In this document: positions 40,096 to 43,971 of the stretch, piece after piece
Layout: every line of letters starts with the position of its first letter
Position numbering within the stretch: position 1 is the stretch's first letter
DNA from: Candidatus Microgenomates bacterium
GTDB taxonomy: Bacteria; Patescibacteriota; Microgenomatia; Daviesbacterales; UBA10151
Direction: 5' to 3'
Length of the DNA stretch: 43,971 nt
Assembly: GCA_016182045.1 (NCBI GenBank)
Contig: JACOYE010000014.1
Coordinates: forward strand, 1-43,971
Made by a program: the position numbers and the translations under genes
Notes under the pieces: model-generated
What the model was told of the DNA's origin: nothing
What the model saw: the letters and a program-made list of their open reading frames with translations, nothing else
Database searches by the model: none

Positions 40096-40941
40096 TTAGC
40101 CGGTAGCAGTAATTGAACTCAGTACACTTCCGGCTTCAAAAACCTTTTTACCATCCAAATCGACTACTCCTGTTTGTCCTATAGCCAGACCAAATGTCGT
40201 TTCTCTCCGGGCTTTCACAACTTCGGGACCTGTTTCTAGCTCAAAAGTGACTGCTAAGTCTATTCTCGCTCCTCCTTTTGCATCAATAACATTTTGAGTA
40301 CCTAAACTGGGTGAAAGACCGACAGTTTCAAGAAACTGTTCAGTTGTTACTACCTGATCTCCTACTTTAACCAGGTTAGATTCAGATGGTCGTTTTTCCT
40401 TTAATCCTTCAAAAAAATTTCTTAGATTAATGATTTGCGTTTCTTTTTGCGCTGGCATAGGGTCTTGAGGATTATTCTCTGCGCTGGCAGGTTGTCCAGC
40501 CATAGGCTGCTCGATTCCGGGATTAGTATAAGACTCGACATCTCTACCAGCTGTAATGTATCCAAGCATATCGCCCATAAATCCAAGTCCTTCTCCGATT
40601 GCTTGTGGTGCCGATTTGACAGTATCACCTACCCACCCTAAAGCTTCCGAAGCAACATGAATTACCGGTTCTGGAAGGGGATTTTCAATCACGGATATGG
40701 ATGGAGAGCTATGAAATGGAATAGAGCCGGAAGAAGACATACTTGGTTTATGTTCAGGCAGTTTCAGCAAATCTTCCATTGGGATCTCTACCGGGCCTTC
40801 ATTAACCTCATAACTTCGTTCAGAGGGGGTAAAAAAACCCTCCCAACCAACTGCCCCCGCAGGTGGTTGAAAAGGCCTCTTATTTATTATCTCGGTTGGT
40901 CCAGTTGAGACTGGTTTAGTTAATGTAGACGTATCTGCCAT
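40096..40941 (-). CDS. hypothetical Pro/Ser/Glu-rich protein
   Basis: A 281-residue protein without signal peptide or membrane helix and with no recognised family. Residues 1-75 and 135-165 are Pro/Ser/Glu-rich and probably disordered. Residues about 85-135 carry an amphipathic helix (ASEALGWVGDTVKSAPQAIG; LGFMGDMLGY). Residues about 170-281 look folded and beta-rich: TQIINLRNFFEGLKEKR, VKVGDQVVTTEQFLETVG, ARIDLAVTFELETGPEVVKA, TTFGLAIGQTGVVDLDGKKV. Transcribed alone from a promoter overlapping that of tRNA-Leu. Confidence 0.65.
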   Translation of the reverse strand: MADTSTLTKPVSTGPTEIINKRPFQPPAGAVGWEGFFTPSERSYEVNEGPVEIPMEDLLKLPEHKPSMSSSGSIPFHSSPSISVIENPLPEPVIHVASEALGWVGDTVKSAPQAIGEGLGFMGDMLGYITAGRDVESYTNPGIEQPMAGQPASAENNPQDPMPAQKETQIINLRNFFEGLKEKRPSESNLVKVGDQVVTTEQFLETVGLSPSLGTQNVIDAKGGARIDLAVTFELETGPEVVKARRETTFGLAIGQTGVVDLDGKKVFEAGSVLSSITATG

Positions 40942-40955
40942 ATTTTTATGGACTA

Positions 40956-40984
40956 ATTTTACACCCTTTGGTCAAAAAGTTCAA
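40956..40984 (-). promoter_or_regulatory. promoter of the 40096 gene
   Basis: On the minus strand TTGAAC (40984-40979), 17-bp spacer, TAAAAT (40961-40956). The ATG starts 15 bases after the -10, so the leader is about 8 bases. Its -35 box overlaps the -35 of the tRNA-Leu promoter on the other strand. Confidence 0.6.
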
Positions 40985-41008
40985 ATTGCCTCCCAGGTCT
41001 GATAAAAT
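40980..41008 (+). promoter_or_regulatory. promoter of tRNA-Leu
   Basis: TTCAAA (40980-40985), 17-bp spacer, TAAAAT (41003-41008) with TG-A before it (extended -10). The tRNA 5' end is 9 bases after the -10. Confidence 0.6.
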
Positions 41009-41016
41009 ATAACCAG

Positions 41017-41097
41017 GGCCAAGTGGTGGAATGGCAGACACGCGGCGTTTAGGACGCCGTGCCGCAAGGCATGGAGGTTCGACTCCTCTCTTGGCCA
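41017..41097 (+). tRNA. tRNA-Leu (TAG)
   Basis: An 81-base class II tRNA. Acceptor GGCCAAG/CTTGGCC, discriminator A; no CCA encoded. D arm GGTGGAATGGCAGACACG, anticodon stem CGGCG/CGCCG with loop TTTAGGA (TAG), a variable arm tgccgcaaggca, T arm GGAGGTTCGACTCCTC. It ends one base before the gatD stop codon (convergent). Confidence 0.93.
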
Positions 41098-41820
41098 CTA
41101 TCCGAACCTGGAGATAGCTTGTTGGTGTGCCAATAGTTCAAAATCATCATCGAGTGGTTCAAGATTAATTTCCTTACCATATTTAACTTCCAAAGCTTTT
41201 TTAATTAACCAGTCAGCCAAGATGGGATTTTTGGGAAGCAAGGATCCATGCATGTAGCAGCCAATGGCATTTTTATAAATGCACCCTTCTGTTGTATCAG
41301 CCCCATTATTACCAAAGCCTTTAATGACAATTCCCAAGGAGTATTCTCCATCTTTGAGATAAGTTTTTCCTGAATGATTTTCAAAACCAACTAGTTTGCC
41401 AAATTGTGTCTCCACTACAATATTGCCAATCATCCGATCGTCACTGGCCACAGTGTAAGCCGGGAATAAACTGATTCCAGGCAGTTTTGGTCCCCTGTGA
41501 GGTTTATAATACTCTCCTAATAGCTGATATCCTCCACAAACAGAAAGTAGTGGAACTCCCCTTTCTACCTCTTGCTTAATTATCTTCCCCTTGCCACTTG
41601 ACGCAAGATCAGAAGCCACTAGACTTTGTTGCTGATCCTGTCCACCGCCAAAAAAGAAGATGTCTACATCATTTTTTTTCATTATATTTGCGGTCGAGAA
41701 GTTTTTGACAACTACATTAATTCCTCTCCATTCAGCTCTTTTTTTCAAAGTGATAATATTTCCTGTATCACCATAGATGTTCATAAGATCACCGTAAAGA
41801 TAGCCAATCGTTACTTTCAT
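41098..41820 (-). CDS. gatD: lipid II isoglutaminyl synthase, glutaminase subunit GatD
   Basis: A 240-residue class I glutamine amidotransferase. YLYGDLMNIYGDTGNIITLK is the GatD N-terminal motif; DIFFFGGGQDQQQ and PLLSVCGGYQLLGEYY hold the nucleophile Cys; GFENHSGKTYL and IGCYMHGSLLPKNP hold the catalytic His. With MurT it amidates the D-Glu of the lipid II stem peptide to D-isoglutamine. It overlaps murT by ATGA and follows it, the usual operon. Confidence 0.94.
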   Translation of the reverse strand: MKVTIGYLYGDLMNIYGDTGNIITLKKRAEWRGINVVVKNFSTANIMKKNDVDIFFFGGGQDQQQSLVASDLASSGKGKIIKQEVERGVPLLSVCGGYQLLGEYYKPHRGPKLPGISLFPAYTVASDDRMIGNIVVETQFGKLVGFENHSGKTYLKDGEYSLGIVIKGFGNNGADTTEGCIYKNAIGCYMHGSLLPKNPILADWLIKKALEVKYGKEINLEPLDDDFELLAHQQAISRFG

Positions 41821-43139
41821 TCTTCCTCCCAGTAGTGACGCTTGATACCAATCTTTGCTAAGATCCTTTGTAATTCTAACATGGCTGTATAGGTGGGTAA
41901 GATAAAAAGTCGTGCTTTTAGGCCATCCTTAGCCTGTCTAAAGGCTTTTTTTAGATCTTGCTCAATATTAATTAGTTTAGGATCAAACCCTGCATATTTT
42001 AACCTATTTGCCAAATCATAAGCTCTGGTCCCTGATGCTACTACCTGTAACCTGTAACCTGTCTCCTGTAACCTTTCCCACTGCGCATCCCAGATCCAGG
42101 AGACATCGCGTCCGTCTGCTATATTATCATTTAAGGCAAAAAGCAGTCTATCGTTTGGTTTTAAATTTGGAGTAATTGTCTCAAAAACCTGTGTTGCTCC
42201 CGCAGGATTCTTTATAAGAAAAATAAATCCATCTTTGCGATGCAACCTGGAAGGTTGCAGGCTAAACTTCTCCATTCTGCCAAAAGCCGGAGAATAGTGT
42301 TTAAGGGATTTAATCATAGTAGTTGGTGAGAAACCTAGTCTTGTTCCTGCTGCAAAAGCTGCTAAGAAATCATAGATATGGTAAATGCCCGGAAGAGGCA
42401 AGGTAACTGGAAGATGGAAGGTGTTCGCTTCGCGAAGCGAGGAATATTGAAGATGGAAATAAGATCCTTTTAAACCATGTAATTTGACATTTTTAGCTTC
42501 AAATTCATAATTTTCTTGCTCTTTTTGCTGTTCAATTGCCTCTCCTACGATTTTATAATCCTTAACCCCAAACAGCTGTACTTTTCCTTTGAAACATTTT
42601 TTTAACGATCTGGTATTAGCATCATCCCCGTTGAGCAAAATTTGTGTTGGGGATTTCAGAGTTGTTAGGGTTTTACACCAGCGTTTAACTACACTATCTA
42701 CCTCCCCATATCTATCCAGCTGATCTCTGAAAACGTTTAGGAAAAGTACCACACCTGGTTTGATCTTGGGTGCAACAATATTAAAAGCAGCTTCATCTAA
42801 TTCCCAAATCCCTAGATCTACTTTCCCACTTGAAATGTGGGAATACGAATTAACCAAAGTAGAGGTAACCCCCCTCTCTAAATTCGATCCTGTGTGATTT
42901 TTGATAACTTTTAGGCCTTCAATTTTGGCAAAATGGGCAAGCATTCTGGCTGTGGTGGTTTTGCCGTTGGTACCGGTGATGACCACATTTTGAGGAATTT
43001 TTCTGGAAAGCTTGCCGACTAAATCTGGATCAATTTTGAGGGCATATAAACCAGGGGCTGCCGAGCCACCACCAATCTTAAATGTCTTTGAGATAGTGGC
43101 AATCAGCTTGCCCAAAATTACAGCCGCCAGAGTTTTCAT
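41817..43139 (-). CDS. murT: lipid II isoglutaminyl synthase, Mur ligase-like subunit MurT (no zinc ribbon)
   Basis: A 440-residue Mur ligase homologue. ATP site TGTNGKTTTARMLAHFAKIEG, TGSNLERGVTSTLV, ELDEAAFN, NVFRDQLDRYGEVD, LNGDDANTRSL and the C-terminal DUF1727 part (LLFALNDNIADGRDVSWIWD). Typical MurT carries a four-Cys zinc ribbon in the middle domain; here that stretch (FGVKDYKIVGEAIEQQKEQE and on) has no Cys. Several repeat-derived pieces lie in frame: SHISSG, SSLREANT, LQPSRL and RLQETGYRLQV. Overlaps gatD by 4 bases. Confidence 0.93.
   Translation of the reverse strand: MKTLAAVILGKLIATISKTFKIGGGSAAPGLYALKIDPDLVGKLSRKIPQNVVITGTNGKTTTARMLAHFAKIEGLKVIKNHTGSNLERGVTSTLVNSYSHISSGKVDLGIWELDEAAFNIVAPKIKPGVVLFLNVFRDQLDRYGEVDSVVKRWCKTLTTLKSPTQILLNGDDANTRSLKKCFKGKVQLFGVKDYKIVGEAIEQQKEQENYEFEAKNVKLHGLKGSYFHLQYSSLREANTFHLPVTLPLPGIYHIYDFLAAFAAGTRLGFSPTTMIKSLKHYSPAFGRMEKFSLQPSRLHRKDGFIFLIKNPAGATQVFETITPNLKPNDRLLFALNDNIADGRDVSWIWDAQWERLQETGYRLQVVASGTRAYDLANRLKYAGFDPKLINIEQDLKKAFRQAKDGLKARLFILPTYTAMLELQRILAKIGIKRHYWEEE
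42043..42077. repeat. ACCTGTA heptamer array in murT
   Basis: acctgta, acctgta, acctgtc, tcctgta, acctttc. On the coding strand this is the GGTTACA unit also found at 18064 and 26481. It reads RLQETGYRLQV in the DUF1727 part, after the conserved SWIWD motif. Confidence 0.85.
42241..42260. repeat. in-frame TGCAACCT..AGGTTGCA palindrome in murT
   Basis: tgcaacct and aggttgca are perfect arms around gga. The coding strand reads LQPSRL as in pheS (35843-35860). It interrupts the link between FGRMEKFS and GFIFLIKNPAG. Confidence 0.8.
42427..42442. repeat. GC-rich palindrome in murT
   Basis: ttcgcttcgcgaagcga holds the self-complementary core tcgcttcgcgaagcga. It encodes SLREA in the middle domain, in the region where other MurT proteins carry the zinc ribbon. 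No second copy was found in the window. Confidence 0.55.
42823..42843. repeat. in-frame TTCCCACTT...GTGGGAA palindrome in murT
   Basis: ttcccac and gtgggaa arms around ttgaaat. It matches the pheT element (33549-33569) outside the loop. Read as SHISSG on the coding strand, in the loop before VDLGIWELDEA. Confidence 0.75.
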
Positions 43140-43174
43140 GGTGGTATTATACCAATGACAAATGATATAAGCAG

Positions 43175-43786
43175 TTAATAAGAATTTAAGGCCAGCAGGC
43201 CCGATGAAACAGCTATCCTATCTGAGATACCAACAGAAACCTTATTTTGCTCTAATGTCTGATACTCATTGTAGAATTTTTCCAAATCACTCATAAAGTA
43301 GGTAACTTTTCCACCCCAGTAAGGTGAGGCAGCATATATTCTATTCATAGCAAACGGTTCCAAAAGCCCTCTGTTAATATACTTTTCTTTTAGGCCTCTG
43401 GTCACAGTAAAAATTCCATCTCTCCATGACCTAAAACCTAAGGCCTGATTACCATAGACTCCCCAGCCCCAGGCATTATACCCACCTGGAATGAACTTTC
43501 CAAATGTCGACTCAACTCCGGAGATGGCAGGCACTAGCTTCCAGTCAACGTTATAAGTTTGGGCAGCATCAATAAAGTCTTGAGCATGATATTGAAGCGG
43601 TGAGTTAAATCTTGATAAGTATTTAGATAAAATTTCAGCCCTTTTGTCTATTTTTTTAGCCTCAATTTGAACCTGAGCACGCTTTGGATTATAGGAGGCT
43701 TTTACCTCTCCACTTTGAGAATCTGCCTTGATTAAAAGCAGATATATCGGGATTATCAATAAAAGAAGCAAATTACGCTTTAACAT
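43175..43786 (-). CDS. secreted lysozyme/transglycosylase-like wall hydrolase
   Basis: A 203-residue protein with a signal peptide or anchor (NLLLLLIIPIYLLLI). The domain at about 70-170 resembles goose-lysozyme/glucosaminidase-type folds: WKLVPAISGVESTFGKFIPG holds the catalytic Glu in GVESTFG, then YNAWGWGVYG, ALGFRSWRDGIFTVTRGL and YAASPYWGGKVTYFM. It would cut the glycan of peptidoglycan. The ATG at 43786 is chosen because GAGG lies just before it; a TTG at 43798 precedes it. Follows a terminator-like hairpin. Confidence 0.78.
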   Translation of the reverse strand: MLKRNLLLLLIIPIYLLLIKADSQSGEVKASYNPKRAQVQIEAKKIDKRAEILSKYLSRFNSPLQYHAQDFIDAAQTYNVDWKLVPAISGVESTFGKFIPGGYNAWGWGVYGNQALGFRSWRDGIFTVTRGLKEKYINRGLLEPFAMNRIYAASPYWGGKVTYFMSDLEKFYNEYQTLEQNKVSVGISDRIAVSSGLLALNSY

Positions 43787-43803
43787 ATTAAACCTCAAAG
43801 AAA

Positions 43804-43829
43804 AATCCTGTACCAGATGGTACAGGATT
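43804..43829 (-). terminator. 11-bp hairpin with T-run in the leader of the wall hydrolase gene
   Basis: aatcctgtacc and ggtacaggatt are perfect arms around agat. On the minus strand the stem is followed by TTTTTC, then TTTGAGG and the start codon. It looks like an intrinsic terminator set right before the ribosome site: either the end of an upstream gene or an attenuator. Confidence 0.6.
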
Positions 43830-43954
43830 AAAGGTGCTAGTATAACAAATTTTGTTTAAAAAAGCAAGTTAACGATTTAAATCATCTAATTTCCTCCTGA
43901 AACCCATTCGTTGAATCAAATTAAAATCCTCCTGAAATATCATTAACTTTTCTG

Positions 43955-43965
43955 TCTGTTAGGAG
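43955..43965 (+). promoter_or_regulatory. extended Shine-Dalgarno at the window edge
   Basis: taggaggtgat is complementary to about ten bases of the usual 16S 3' end. It suggests that a plus-strand gene starts just beyond the window. The coding part is not visible. Confidence 0.35.
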
Positions 43966-43971
43966 GTGATG

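Noticed and set aside
43955-43971. 3' end of a minus-strand 16S rRNA gene (CATCACCTCC)
   Set aside because: The base before ATCACCTCC is C, not the conserved G, and nothing more is visible. An extended ribosome site on the plus strand explains it better.
43921-43971. Partial minus-strand CDS ending ...NDISGGF
   Set aside because: Only 16 codons to the window edge; no family pattern, cannot be separated from chance.

Overview
The window looks like a chromosomal segment of a Patescibacteria/CPR bacterium, probably Microgenomates-like. The evidence is a dense, AT-leaning genome with minimal or domain-stripped housekeeping enzymes (ThrRS without TGS, PheT without EMAP and FDX-ACB domains), an acyl-carrier-like protein without its serine, an archaeal-type TyrRS, a long run of prepilin-like genes, and many short secreted proteins of unknown function. 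UAA, UAG and UGA all act as stops. The taxonomic call is inference; no 16S rRNA gene lies in the window.

Layout. 1-8470 (+) is a type IV pilus/pseudopilus operon: one partial and eight complete prepilin-like or PilX-like genes, then pilM-pilN-pilO. 8480-13526 (-) is recG-rpmF-nusB-acp-like-rnc-rpsP-khpA-trmD, mostly overlapping by 1-4 bases, with a 34-residue membrane peptide gene just upstream. 13750-16957 holds two unknown membrane proteins around an archaeal-type tyrS. 17010-23673 (+) is the F1Fo ATP synthase cluster atpB-E-F-H-A-G-D, then an opposite-strand ORF, then atpC with its own promoter. 24467-28172 (+) has three GT2 glycosyltransferase genes, one with two GT2 domains. 28230-33425 holds a small NPF-motif membrane protein, a Cys-rich repeat secreted protein, tRNA-Tyr, a class A penicillin-binding protein and a VanW-like protein. 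33422-39141 (-) is thrS-infC-rpmI-(new 47-residue ORF)-rplT-pheS-pheT. 39169-39995 has tRNA-Val, an HTH/LAGLIDADG-like gene and a truncated tRNA half. 40096-43786 holds an unknown acidic protein, tRNA-Leu, gatD-murT (lipid II amidation) and a lysozyme-like wall hydrolase.

The most striking observation is a population of tiny dispersed repeats that occur both between genes and inside conserved genes. One class is arrays of imperfect 7-bp units with differing consensus sequences. The other is short palindromes of about 20-40 bp. Three palindrome types each occur twice inside genes (atpA/pheT, pheS/murT, pheT/murT), each time read in the same frame (encoding [15 protein letters not shown] and SHxxSG). 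A fourth, longer type is read in the same frame in khpA and a glycosyltransferase. A GGTTACA heptad array is read as GYRLQV in two genes. This resembles protein-coding palindromic elements known from Rickettsia, but here it affects core genes of a CPR genome.

A second strong observation is a matched pair. The TyrRS is archaeal-type, and the tRNA-Tyr has a bacterial long variable arm but a C1-G72 end, the archaeal identity element. Other points of interest are infC, which appears to start at CTG with no canonical start available; the ACP-like protein with Pro at the phosphopantetheine site; and -10 boxes placed 5-12 bases from start codons at several genes, suggesting frequent leaderless transcripts.
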